Part shown: one piece after another, positions 17,869-26,142 of the stretch | How the letters are laid out: every line of letters starts with the position of its first letter | Position numbering within the stretch: the stretch's first letter is position 1 | NCBI RefSeq assembly: GCF_020215665.1 | Contig: NZ_CP084061.1 | Coordinates: forward strand, 4,176,001-4,240,000 | DNA: 64,000 bases | Reading direction: 5' to 3' | From: Blautia parvula | Lineage (GTDB): Bacteria > Bacillota > Clostridia > Lachnospirales > Lachnospiraceae | Made by a program: the position numbers and the translations under genes | The notes under the pieces: generated by a model | Databases searched by the model: none | What the model saw: only the letters and a program-made list of their open reading frames with translations | Told to the model about the DNA's origin: nothing

Positions 17869-18816
17869 TCAGCTTATCATTCTCGCTCTCTGACACTCTT
17901 CTTTCAGTCTGTTTCTGGCAAATACGGCTGCTCCTATGACGCCTTTTCCCACATATTCTTCTGAATATATATATCGGAAACCGTATCCCATCACATCTGT
18001 CCCCACCTTTTCATTTACAGCCTGCTCAAACGCCTTGCGGGGAAAATCCATCATCTCCATAACACCGCCTCCCACCACAAGGGAATCCGGGTTGAAAATA
18101 GTTGCCATCACAGCGTACACATGCGCACAGGCATCCACAAATTCCTTAAGGGGCTGCTCCTCCCTGTGAAGTGTGAACATGTCCTGAATTTCCGTATTCG
18201 GATAATACTGTTCCCGAATCTGCTGAAGCCGCCAGCCCGATGCATAACACTCACAGCAGCCTTTTTTGCCGCAGCTGCACGGGTCGTCCCCTTTGTAATA
18301 CGGAATATGGCCCAGATCCAGTTCTGCCCCGTCCTTGCCCTCCAGGGGCTTTCCGTCGATGATCACGGACGAGCCCACACCGGTACCGATATATATGCCG
18401 ACCACGATCTTCTGGTTTTCCAGATGGTTCACAGCCACATCGTACTGCAGGATATTGTTCACGTCATTGTTCACATACACAGGGACTTCAAAATATTCCC
18501 TCATTTCAGCCGCAATATTTCTGTTGAGAAATACCACTTCGCCTGCACTGTTTCTTATATTCGTTGTACAGATGACAGTCTCCTTATCATTGGAAACGGA
18601 GGATGGAACACCGATGGATATGGCCTCTATCTCTTCGATTCCGTTGGAAACTCTGTACTTCTCAATAATCTCACAGAGCTTTATCACCGGATTGTGGGCA
18701 TTGGCAATGTAAAAGCTTTTGATGACAGAGGGATTTTTCATCTCATTGTCCGGGGTCACAGCCCCGATGCGGAGATTGGTTCCCCCCAGATCAATGCCGA
18801 TTATTACATTTTTCAT
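17869..18816 (-). CDS. ROK family sugar kinase
   Basis: 315 residues. It has the ATP-binding GIDLGGTNLRIG at the N-terminus, GTGVGSSVIIDG in the middle and the ROK zinc motif CSCGKKGCCECYASG. Nearest in pattern to allose or N-acyl-sugar kinases, but the sugar cannot be decided. As the last enzyme gene of the operon that carries dehydrogenase, aminotransferase and NagB-like deaminase, it probably phosphorylates the sugar at C6 before deamination. Confidence 0.85.
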   Translation of the reverse strand: MKNVIIGIDLGGTNLRIGAVTPDNEMKNPSVIKSFYIANAHNPVIKLCEIIEKYRVSNGIEEIEAISIGVPSSVSNDKETVICTTNIRNSAGEVVFLNRNIAAEMREYFEVPVYVNNDVNNILQYDVAVNHLENQKIVVGIYIGTGVGSSVIIDGKPLEGKDGAELDLGHIPYYKGDDPCSCGKKGCCECYASGWRLQQIREQYYPNTEIQDMFTLHREEQPLKEFVDACAHVYAVMATIFNPDSLVVGGGVMEMMDFPRKAFEQAVNEKVGTDVMGYGFRYIYSEEYVGKGVIGAAVFARNRLKEECQRARMIS

Positions 18817-18853
18817 TCTCCACTTCTCTTCTTTCTCTCTGCTATGGTCTCAG

Positions 18854-20020
18854 TTAATTATTGATCTCATCCACCCAGGCATCTCTCACCATATGAAAAC
18901 AGCCCCGCATCATGTGGTACTCGTCATACAGCGCCTGCCGCACCTCCACATGGATAGGAATAGCCTCATTGGCCAGAGACTCCACAAACGCCTGGAAACG
19001 TGTCATGATCAGCCTGCTGTAGTCACTGTAACAACTGTCCACGACCAGTGTTCCCGGGTTATAAACCCACAAAAGATTGTAAAGCACTCTGACTATGGTA
19101 TCCAGGGCTTCATCCACAATTCGCCTTGCGTCCTCCCCCTGCTCTTCATAGTCACGGATAACTTCCTTAAATGTTTTGCCGATACCCGCTTCACGAAGTT
19201 TCCTATTCAGAACAGAGACGGAGATCATATCCTCAAATGTAGTATATCTCTTCTCTGCGCTGTCTGTGAGTAGAAGCATCTTACCAACCTCACCGGCCAT
19301 CAATTCCTCCCCCATGACTGCAGTTCCCCTGTGGATAAAGAAGCCGCCCACACCGTGACCGCAGTAAAAGTAAAACTGACTGTCCGATTCAGAATCCATA
19401 CTCTCATACTCAGACCACGCAGCCGGCACCACGTCATGAAGAATCAAAATATTGCTGATCCCAAACGCGTCCGTAAACAACTGTCTGATATGCAGCTCCT
19501 TAAAATCAGCTATAAGGTCATAATTAACCAGGTCAACATCTTCATAATAGGCACTGGGAACAAACACTGCGACACCCACCGTAACCGTATGCATGGCGGC
19601 AAGCTTTTCCTTTATCATATCCACTGCGCGCAGAAGGTTTTCCCTGTAACTGCGCCCGGTATCAAATTCCAGTGTCTGCTCCTCCTTCTGTACCTCATAA
19701 ATATCATATATAAGGAAGCTGATCTCATCTACAGATGTCAGATTGATGCATACAATATTACCGTATTTTTCGTTGATCTGAAGGGCTTTGGGTTTTCTTC
19801 CCACATCATTCCCTTCACAGACCTTCTCCACAAGGATATCATTTGCGATCAGGTCATCCACAATATGCTTCACGGTCATGACGCTGATATGGTTCTCCTT
19901 GGCCAGCTCACTCCTGGTCTTGGTTTTGTCCCTGAGTATGCTCTGCATAATGTTTGCCACATTTATATTTCTGATACTGCTGACTGTCAGCGTCTGTTTT
20001 TTATCTGCATCCATAGTCAT
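18854..20020 (-). CDS. ROK family transcriptional repressor (NagC/XylR type)
   Basis: 388 residues. An N-terminal winged helix-turn-helix (TRSELAKENHISVMTVKHIVDDLI) is followed by a ROK-type sensor domain; the zinc cysteine motif of ROK proteins is not evident. Start ATG 20020 follows AAAGGAAG. It lies between the aminotransferase and ROK kinase genes with short gaps, so it is co-transcribed and probably represses this operon when the inducing sugar is absent. Confidence 0.85.
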   Translation of the reverse strand: MTMDADKKQTLTVSSIRNINVANIMQSILRDKTKTRSELAKENHISVMTVKHIVDDLIANDILVEKVCEGNDVGRKPKALQINEKYGNIVCINLTSVDEISFLIYDIYEVQKEEQTLEFDTGRSYRENLLRAVDMIKEKLAAMHTVTVGVAVFVPSAYYEDVDLVNYDLIADFKELHIRQLFTDAFGISNILILHDVVPAAWSEYESMDSESDSQFYFYCGHGVGGFFIHRGTAVMGEELMAGEVGKMLLLTDSAEKRYTTFEDMISVSVLNRKLREAGIGKTFKEVIRDYEEQGEDARRIVDEALDTIVRVLYNLLWVYNPGTLVVDSCYSDYSRLIMTRFQAFVESLANEAIPIHVEVRQALYDEYHMMRGCFHMVRDAWVDEINN

Positions 20021-20043
20021 AAAATCACTTCCTTTAAATTATT

Positions 20044-21342
20044 TTATTTTAAACACTCCTTAAGAGATTTCTCAATGACAGCAACCGCTTCATCCACATT
20101 TTCTTTTGATGTGATCAATGCCGGATGCATGACCACAACCACATTCTCCAGGTTCTTTCTGCTCTCCAGCTCTGTGACCAGACCATTATGCAGCATAGCT
20201 TCATAAAATTCCTGGCCCAGCACATATTTATCCTCCGAAGGTGTTCCCTCCAGCTCCATACCCTGCAGAAGGCCGCGTCCGCGTACATCCTTGATGACAG
20301 GAAATTTATCCTTCAGTTCAAGAAGTCTGCTGTGCAGATAGTCACCTACCACGCGGCTGTTCTCCACAAGACCGTCCCGCTCGATGATCTCAATGTTCTT
20401 CAGTGCACTGCGGCATGCCAGCGGGTAACAGGAATGGGTATGTCCGTGAAGGCTGATCTTGCTCATTGCCTCCCCGATTTCCTTTCTGCAGAGGACTGCA
20501 GAGCCCGGAACGTATCCGCTTGTGAGCGCCTTGCCTGTTACCAGGATATCCGGAGTCACACCTTCATACTGACATGCGAACATGGTTCCCGTCTGTCCGA
20601 TACCGGTAACAACCTCATCGAAGATCAGAAGCGCACCATATTTATCACAGAGCTCTCTGACACCCTTCCAGAATCCCTTTGGCGGTACGATCACACCGCC
20701 GGCTGCAAAGATGGGCTCTGAGATCACAGCGGCAATTTTATCACCGCCCTCGTGAAGCATGGTCTGCTCCAGGTATTTCAGGCACTGCAGGCCGCAGGTC
20801 CCCGGCTCCTTACTGAAATCACAGTGGTAGCAGTAGGGCGGGGCAGAATGTACGAATCCTCTCGGCAGCAGCTCTGAGATACCGGAGTTTTCCTGTATCA
20901 TCTCAGATTTTCCCGTAGCGGCTGCCGCACCTGCGGTGGAGCCGTGGAATCCCCGGCGGAAGGAAATGATTCTTCCTCCGCCTCTGTAGTATTTTGCCAG
21001 CTTCAGCGCGAACTCGTTGGCGTCAGAACCGGTACAGCCGAACATTACCTTATCCAGGCCCTCCGGTGAGATTTCAATCATCTTTTCTGCCAGGGCTGCC
21101 CTCTCCTCTGTCGCGAAGCAGGAGGTCACGGACACAATCTTTTCAAGCTGGTCTTTTAATGCCCCGATCAGTTCCTCATTGCCGTGTCCCAGACTGCAGG
21201 CTGAGAACTGGCCCGAAAAATCCAGATATTTCTTTCCCTCGCTGTCGTACAGATACATCCCTTTTGCATTCGTAAATGCAATATCATCTGTAGTATAACA
21301 CTGAATCAGATATTTTTTATCTTTTTCTATAATCTTATTCAT
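20044..21342 (-). CDS. Class III PLP-dependent aminotransferase
   Basis: 432 residues from ATG 21342, preceded by GGGAGG; it overlaps the end of the deaminase gene by 8 bases. It has the class III signature LLIFDEVVTGIGQTG and the PLP lysine in ILVTGKALTSG. Unusual is a cysteine-rich insert PYCYHCDFSKEPGTCGLQC in the middle. Related enzymes act on omega-amino acids, GSA or aminosugar/aminocyclitol ketones. Given the dehydrogenase upstream, it may exchange an amino group with a keto-sugar or keto-cyclitol; this is inference. Confidence 0.85.
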   Translation of the reverse strand: MNKIIEKDKKYLIQCYTTDDIAFTNAKGMYLYDSEGKKYLDFSGQFSACSLGHGNEELIGALKDQLEKIVSVTSCFATEERAALAEKMIEISPEGLDKVMFGCTGSDANEFALKLAKYYRGGGRIISFRRGFHGSTAGAAAATGKSEMIQENSGISELLPRGFVHSAPPYCYHCDFSKEPGTCGLQCLKYLEQTMLHEGGDKIAAVISEPIFAAGGVIVPPKGFWKGVRELCDKYGALLIFDEVVTGIGQTGTMFACQYEGVTPDILVTGKALTSGYVPGSAVLCRKEIGEAMSKISLHGHTHSCYPLACRSALKNIEIIERDGLVENSRVVGDYLHSRLLELKDKFPVIKDVRGRGLLQGMELEGTPSEDKYVLGQEFYEAMLHNGLVTELESRKNLENVVVVMHPALITSKENVDEAVAVIEKSLKECLK

Positions 21343-22096
21343 AAATGATCCTCCCTTTTTCCTCCTGCAGATCTGCTTCTGACAGGGCATCCTCGTCTGC
21401 GATAATAGTCACATTGGGATGAAACTGTAAGACAGATGCCGGTACTTTTGGTGTTACCGGGCCGTTAATGACCTGGTTCAGAATACCTGACTTTTCTTTT
21501 CCGCTCACGAGCAGCAGAATCTTTTTTGCCCTCATAATGGTACCGATTCCCATGGTATAAGCCCGGGACGGCACATCTTCCGCCCTTTCAAAAAAGCGTT
21601 TGTTGGCTTCAACCGTGCTTGCTGCCAAAGTGACACAGTGGCATTTTTTCTCGAAAATCTCTCCCGGTTCGTTAAAACCAATATGCCCATTGTGGCCAAG
21701 GCCCAGAAGCTGCAGATCCACTCCGCCGGATTCTTCTATAATCCTTTCATAATCACTGCATGCCTTCTCACTGTCAGGCTCCATACTATCCGGTATGTGG
21801 GTATTCTCGGGCTTTATATTTATGTCACAGAACAGGTTCTTTCTCATAAAGTAATAATACCCTTGTTCATTGTCCGGTTCCAGTCCCTTATAATCATCCA
21901 GGTTCATAGATTTCACCCGGGAGAAATCCAACAGACCCATACGGTACCATTTTTTCAGGTACCCATATGCGCCGACCGGGGTGGAACCTGTCGCAAGACC
22001 CAGCACACATTCCGGGTTTGAAATCACTTCCGCGCCCAGGATGGATGCTGCCTTTTCGCTTAGTTTATCATAATTCTTTGCCCTGTAGATTTTCAT
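21335..22096 (-). CDS. NagB-like glucosamine-6-phosphate deaminase/isomerase
   Basis: 253 residues from ATG 22096. It shows the NagB pattern LGLATGSTPVGAYGYL, NLDDYKGL and LLGLGHNGHIGFNEPG, where the catalytic Asp/His set resides. NagB turns GlcN-6-P into Fru-6-P and ammonia; nagA lies 16 kb away, so this copy serves its own operon. Its start overlaps the dehydrogenase stop as ATGA, a sign of translational coupling. The real amino-sugar phosphate may differ from GlcN-6-P. Confidence 0.85.
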   Translation of the reverse strand: MKIYRAKNYDKLSEKAASILGAEVISNPECVLGLATGSTPVGAYGYLKKWYRMGLLDFSRVKSMNLDDYKGLEPDNEQGYYYFMRKNLFCDINIKPENTHIPDSMEPDSEKACSDYERIIEESGGVDLQLLGLGHNGHIGFNEPGEIFEKKCHCVTLAASTVEANKRFFERAEDVPSRAYTMGIGTIMRAKKILLLVSGKEKSGILNQVINGPVTPKVPASVLQFHPNVTIIADEDALSEADLQEEKGRIIYE

Positions 22097-23136
22097 AAAG
22101 CTGCTTCCCACTCTCCGTATTTTGCGATCACCTTATCCTTGATCATCCGGCAGAATTCGTCTGTTACCTTGAAGTCATTTACTACTGTATACCAGTATCC
22201 GTGGCTCTCCAAGAACTCTTTCTCATATTTGATCGCTGCGAACACGTCATCCCAGGTGATCCCCATTCCTTCCGGCCTGATCTCCACTCCTGCCTTGTGG
22301 ATGATATCCAGGATCCCGTCCGGGTCATTTCCTCCCATTGCGGAGCCTACAAAGATCCCCAGGCATACCGGCTGGCCGTGGATGAATTTTTTCTTTGTCA
22401 TGTATTCCAGTGTGTAGAATAAGAAATGGTCACTTCCCTCAATGGGTCTTGGGTTCCAGCCGTTGTTGTGGAACGCTGCTCCGCCCCATCTCAGGCCCTC
22501 TGTCAGTACACGGATTCCTTTTTCATTTAACTCGTAGATGTCGTCCAGGTTGTCCACTACAGACTGGTATACCTCTTTTACCTCATCCACCATCTCCTGG
22601 TCATACGGCCATTTCTCCTCACATTTGCCCTGGCCTGCCGCATATTTCCAGTCAAACATGGAGTTGTTATAGCAGAGTACATCGCATACACCGCTTCTGT
22701 TCAGAGCTTTCGGGCCGCTCTGGATCACATCGTAGTCCACGTATACAGCTACAGGCTCCACATATCCCACATATCTCACAACACTGTTGAATCTAAGACC
22801 CGCGCGGTGTCCGAACACTGCGTTTGTGGCGATGGATGTGGGGACCTGATATAAAGGCATATGTGTCTTCCACGCAACCGTTTTTGCGTAGTCAACGGCC
22901 TGTCCGCCGCCCATTCCTATCACTGCCTCAAACTTCGGAAGCTTTTCAATATTTGCCATGATCTCATCGTATTCCAGGGTTTTTACAAAGTGTACGATGC
23001 AGTCATCGTCGAACTCATCTTTGAATTTCTCCCACAGATCCTCCATTGTCACTACCAGATAAGGTCTCTGTACGATATTTTTCAGCTCACCAACTAAATT
23101 GCGTCCGTAAATTGTTGTAAACATCTTTTTTGCCAT
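22093..23136 (-). CDS. Iron-dependent (glycerol dehydrogenase-like) alcohol dehydrogenase, copy 1
   Basis: 347 residues. The Rossmann part has GMGGGQAVDYAKTVAWK, and the metal-binding half carries GHRAGLRF, HNNGWNPRPIEGSDHF and HGQPVCLGIF with the usual histidines. Family: Fe-ADH / sn-glycerol-1-phosphate dehydrogenase-like, NAD(P)-linked oxidation of an alcohol or cyclitol. It differs from copy 2 (24888-25928) by one internal residue (G for D) and at the last residues (EAAL versus EAK). Central DNA is almost identical and the ends diverge. It precedes the deaminase by an ATGA overlap. Confidence 0.9.
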   Translation of the reverse strand: MAKKMFTTIYGRNLVGELKNIVQRPYLVVTMEDLWEKFKDEFDDDCIVHFVKTLEYDEIMANIEKLPKFEAVIGMGGGQAVDYAKTVAWKTHMPLYQVPTSIATNAVFGHRAGLRFNSVVRYVGYVEPVAVYVDYDVIQSGPKALNRSGVCDVLCYNNSMFDWKYAAGQGKCEEKWPYDQEMVDEVKEVYQSVVDNLDDIYELNEKGIRVLTEGLRWGGAAFHNNGWNPRPIEGSDHFLFYTLEYMTKKKFIHGQPVCLGIFVGSAMGGNDPDGILDIIHKAGVEIRPEGMGITWDDVFAAIKYEKEFLESHGYWYTVVNDFKVTDEFCRMIKDKVIAKYGEWEAAL

Positions 23137-23167
23137 GATTTTAATCTCCTCTTCTATTCAATCAGTT

Positions 23168-24688
23168 TTATTTGTTGTTCTTTTCTTCTGCAGCCTTTGC
23201 TGCTTTTTCCGCTCTTCTGGCCCTCACGTCCACCATACAGGCTTCCAGCTTCTTATCGCTGAGACCGTAGAACATCTGAAGGACCATATGTATAAGTGTC
23301 ACAACTGCCGGAATCACGAAGGCAAGAATTAGCAAAGAACGGATTGTCCCGTCACTCTGTGTCTGGTTAGCCACATATCCGGAGCCGTCCAGCAGAATTC
23401 CCATGATCTGTGCGCCTAGCGCGGCACCGATGGTGATACAGAATCCGTTGACTGCAGACACCACGCCTGCCTGCCCTTTTCCGTTTTTCCACTCGCCGTA
23501 GTCCACGGTTGCCGGAATCATTACATTGGAGAAAGAGTAATATGCACCGCTTAAAATTCCGTTTAATATAAACATTGCAAAGAGTAATCCGAACTGCATG
23601 GACTGGGAAGCCCCCGCCGGCCCGTAGATACTGCATACTGCGAACAGAGCAATACTGAATACAGCGCTGGATGCCATACAGATCATATACGCACGGCTGG
23701 TATCCTTAAACATCCGTATGAACGGTTTCATAAGGAAAACTCCCAGCATCAGCGCTATGGTATAGGCAAACATTGCCACCGAGTAAAAGTCTTCCAACCC
23801 CAGAAAATAGATGAAAATGTAAATAATCATCCCATTTTTGATTGCCTGCATGATCTGTTTCAGGACTTCGCCGATCTGCAGGATAATAGCCGGCCTGTTC
23901 TTTGCAAAACTCTTTAACTGGGCAAACATGGGCTCGTGCTCCACCTGTCTTAAATGCTCCCGGCAGGAACCGTCCCTGTTCAGTTCGTATTTCTTGGTCA
24001 TCTGGGCATTGAGTATCTGAAATAACATAACTGTCAATCCAATGGCAAATGCTGCCCAGAAGAAGCCCTGTGCCTCATTTCCCTTGCTGCCGCCGAATAA
24101 TTTTACCATAGGCATAAAAAGAGCTGCTGCTGCCACCTGCGCCAGATTGGTACAGAGGCTTTTTACAATGGCAATGGTCTCCCGCTCCCTCGGATTTCTG
24201 GTCATGTTACAGAACTGTGCGATCTGCGGCATGAAAGAGAACGTCGCGCCAATGGAACCAAAGCATCCGTAACATACTGCTGCCCACGCCACTTTAAGAC
24301 CTGTACTCTCCACCGGAAGAGCTGTGAATACGCCGATAAACAGAAGAAACAGCGGAATGATCCCGAAAATTGCCCAGGAACGGTAACGCCCCCATTTATA
24401 ACAGACATTGTCCAGCATATAGCCAACCCACAGGTCTGTAAAACAATCCGCCACACGGGCAAATAACATAATGGAGCCTGCGACCGTGGCGCTGAGTCCC
24501 ACCACATCCGTGTAAAAGTACACCAGATAATATCCGAAAATAACCCAGGAAACGTTAAAGCTGTATGCCCCGTACATACTGTGTATAATTTTGTCATACC
24601 ACGGTACCTTGGCGGTTGTGGATGTAAAGTCTATATCATATGGATCTTTCTTACCGTTTAACGGCATTGCCATACCATCCTGAGACAT
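23168..24688 (-). CDS. GPH-family (MelB-like) sugar:cation symporter
   Basis: 506 residues from ATG 24688, preceded by GGGGG; the upstream in-frame ATG at 24718 is weaker. About 12 membrane helices, with the GPH family patterns RVADCFTDLWVGYMLD near the start and YYSFSNVMIPATVDYGEW in the second half. It imports a glycoside-like or cyclitol-like substrate with Na+ or H+. It is the first gene of the operon with dehydrogenase, deaminase and aminotransferase, so it defines the substrate as a small neutral or aminated sugar. Confidence 0.88.
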   Translation of the reverse strand: MSQDGMAMPLNGKKDPYDIDFTSTTAKVPWYDKIIHSMYGAYSFNVSWVIFGYYLVYFYTDVVGLSATVAGSIMLFARVADCFTDLWVGYMLDNVCYKWGRYRSWAIFGIIPLFLLFIGVFTALPVESTGLKVAWAAVCYGCFGSIGATFSFMPQIAQFCNMTRNPRERETIAIVKSLCTNLAQVAAAALFMPMVKLFGGSKGNEAQGFFWAAFAIGLTVMLFQILNAQMTKKYELNRDGSCREHLRQVEHEPMFAQLKSFAKNRPAIILQIGEVLKQIMQAIKNGMIIYIFIYFLGLEDFYSVAMFAYTIALMLGVFLMKPFIRMFKDTSRAYMICMASSAVFSIALFAVCSIYGPAGASQSMQFGLLFAMFILNGILSGAYYSFSNVMIPATVDYGEWKNGKGQAGVVSAVNGFCITIGAALGAQIMGILLDGSGYVANQTQSDGTIRSLLILAFVIPAVVTLIHMVLQMFYGLSDKKLEACMVDVRARRAEKAAKAAEEKNNK

Positions 24689-24780
24689 ATAATACCCCCT
24701 TTTCATGTCCGGCAGCAAAAGCCCCCATGAAGCCTGTACTGATGCTGCGTCTTCTGCCGCCTCATAATTTTATTTTGAAG

Positions 24781-24808
24781 TTGATTTTTTCTTATATTTA
24801 TGTATAAT
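24781..24808 (+). promoter_or_regulatory. Plus-strand sigma-A promoter candidate in the adh2-symporter gap
   Basis: TTGATT (24781-24786), 16 bp, TATAAT (24803-24808). It points away from the symporter gene towards the 3' end of adh copy 2 and would drive the short structured RNA listed next. Confidence 0.5.
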
Positions 24809-24813
24809 GAATC

Positions 24814-24890
24814 TTATAAGAATACCTTTGTAGAAGATTGGCAGCCGTCCTGCAAAACGCGCCCTCTTTTATAGGTGGGTATTCTTTTTA
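24814..24890 (+). ncRNA. Candidate small structured RNA ending antisense to adh copy 2
   Basis: Downstream of the promoter at 24781 lies a self-complementary segment. AAGAATACC (24818-24826) pairs with GGTATTCTT (24878-24886), TAGAAGA with TCTTTTA inside, and TTGgCAG with CTGCAA at the tip. A T run (24885-24889) ends it, just where the minus-strand adh2 stop codon lies. The expected size is about 75 nt. It could instead be only a plus-strand terminator or a hairpin in the mRNA leader. Confidence 0.4.
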
Positions 24891-25928
24891 TTTTGCTTCC
24901 CATTCACCATATTTTGCGATCACCTTGTCCTTGATCATCCGGCAGAACTCATCCGTTACCTTGAAGTCATTGACTACTGTATACCAGTATCCGTGGCTCT
25001 CCAGGAACTCTTTCTCATATTTGATCGCTGCGAACACGTCATCCCAGGTGATCCCCATTCCTTCCGGCCTGATCTCCACTCCTGCCTTGTGGATGATATC
25101 CAGGATCCCGTCCGGGTCATTTCCTCCCATTGCGGAGCCTACAAAGATCCCCAGGCATACCGGCTGGCCGTGGATGAATTTTTTCTTTGTCATGTATTCC
25201 AGTGTGTAGAATAAGAAATGGTCACTTCCCTCAATGGGTCTTGGGTTCCAGCCGTTGTTGTGGAACGCTGCTCCGCCCCATCTCAGGCCCTCTGTCAGTA
25301 CACGGATTCCTTTTTCATTTAACTCGTAGATGTCGTCCAGGTTGTCCACTACAGACTGGTATACCTCTTTTACCTCATCCACCATCTCCTGGTCATACGG
25401 CCATTTCTCCTCACATTTGCCCTGGTCTGCCGCATATTTCCAGTCAAACATGGAGTTGTTATAGCAGAGTACATCGCATACACCGCTTCTGTTCAGAGCT
25501 TTCGGGCCGCTCTGGATCACATCGTAGTCCACGTATACAGCTACAGGCTCCACATATCCCACATATCTCACAACACTGTTGAATCTAAGACCCGCGCGGT
25601 GTCCGAACACTGCGTTTGTGGCGATGGATGTGGGGACCTGATATAAAGGCATATGTGTCTTCCATGCAACCGTTTTTGCGTAGTCAACGGCCTGTCCGCC
25701 GCCCATTCCGATCACTGCCTCAAACTTCGGAAGCTTTTCAATATTTGCCATGATCTCATCGTATTCCAGGGTTTTTACAAAGTGTACGATGCAGTCATCG
25801 TCGAACTCATCTTTGAATTTCTCCCACAGATCTTCCATTGTCACTACCAGGTAAGGTCTCTGTACAATGTTCTTCAGTTCTCCGACCAGGTTACGTCCGT
25901 AGATTGTTGTAAACATTTTTTTTGCCAT
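24888..25928 (-). CDS. Iron-dependent alcohol dehydrogenase, copy 2
   Basis: 346 residues from ATG 25928, preceded by AAGGAG; same family and motifs as copy 1. The two proteins are the same except for one internal residue and the C-terminal tail. The DNA is nearly identical from about 22211 to 23040 (24,9xx to 25,8xx here) but has 8 differences in the last ~105 coding bases and 14 in the first ~96, all synonymous except at the C-terminus. It has its own promoter and lies 199 bases upstream of the symporter gene. Confidence 0.9.
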   Translation of the reverse strand: MAKKMFTTIYGRNLVGELKNIVQRPYLVVTMEDLWEKFKDEFDDDCIVHFVKTLEYDEIMANIEKLPKFEAVIGMGGGQAVDYAKTVAWKTHMPLYQVPTSIATNAVFGHRAGLRFNSVVRYVGYVEPVAVYVDYDVIQSGPKALNRSGVCDVLCYNNSMFDWKYAADQGKCEEKWPYDQEMVDEVKEVYQSVVDNLDDIYELNEKGIRVLTEGLRWGGAAFHNNGWNPRPIEGSDHFLFYTLEYMTKKKFIHGQPVCLGIFVGSAMGGNDPDGILDIIHKAGVEIRPEGMGITWDDVFAAIKYEKEFLESHGYWYTVVNDFKVTDEFCRMIKDKVIAKYGEWEAK

Positions 25929-25983
25929 AGTTTTTTCTCCTTTTTTAATTTTTAAACACCATTTATAAACCATGTTTAATATT

Positions 25984-26012
25984 ATATTACCCAAGTACTT
26001 CCATTTTGTCAA
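25984..26012 (-). promoter_or_regulatory. Sigma-A promoter of adh copy 2
   Basis: Minus strand TTGACA (26007-26012), 17 bp, TAATAT (25984-25989). A good match, with the ATG about 55 bases downstream. Confidence 0.75.
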
Positions 26013-26044
26013 TTACAATTAATTCACAAAAAGTTCTGGTACAA

Positions 26045-26066
26045 TTTGTGCACTTTTTTGCACAAA
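26045..26066. promoter_or_regulatory. Perfect inverted repeat, possible operator of adh copy 2
   Basis: TTTGTGCA (26045-26052) and TGCACAAA (26059-26066) are perfect arms around CTTTTT, 33 bp upstream of the -35 element. The right arm touches the tail of the MATE terminator. It could be a regulator site for adh2 or a second hairpin of the terminator region. Confidence 0.4.
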
Positions 26067-26105
26067 AAGAAGCCCGGTAATCCCCCGATTGCGGGAAATT
26101 ACCGG
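26064..26105 (-). terminator. Terminator of the MATE gene
   Basis: Minus strand stem CCGGTAATTTCCC / GGGGGATTACCGG with minor irregularity, then GCTTCTTTTTG. Confidence 0.85.
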
Positions 26106-26142
26106 ACCTCTGTCCAATAACAGTCAAAATATATATTACATA

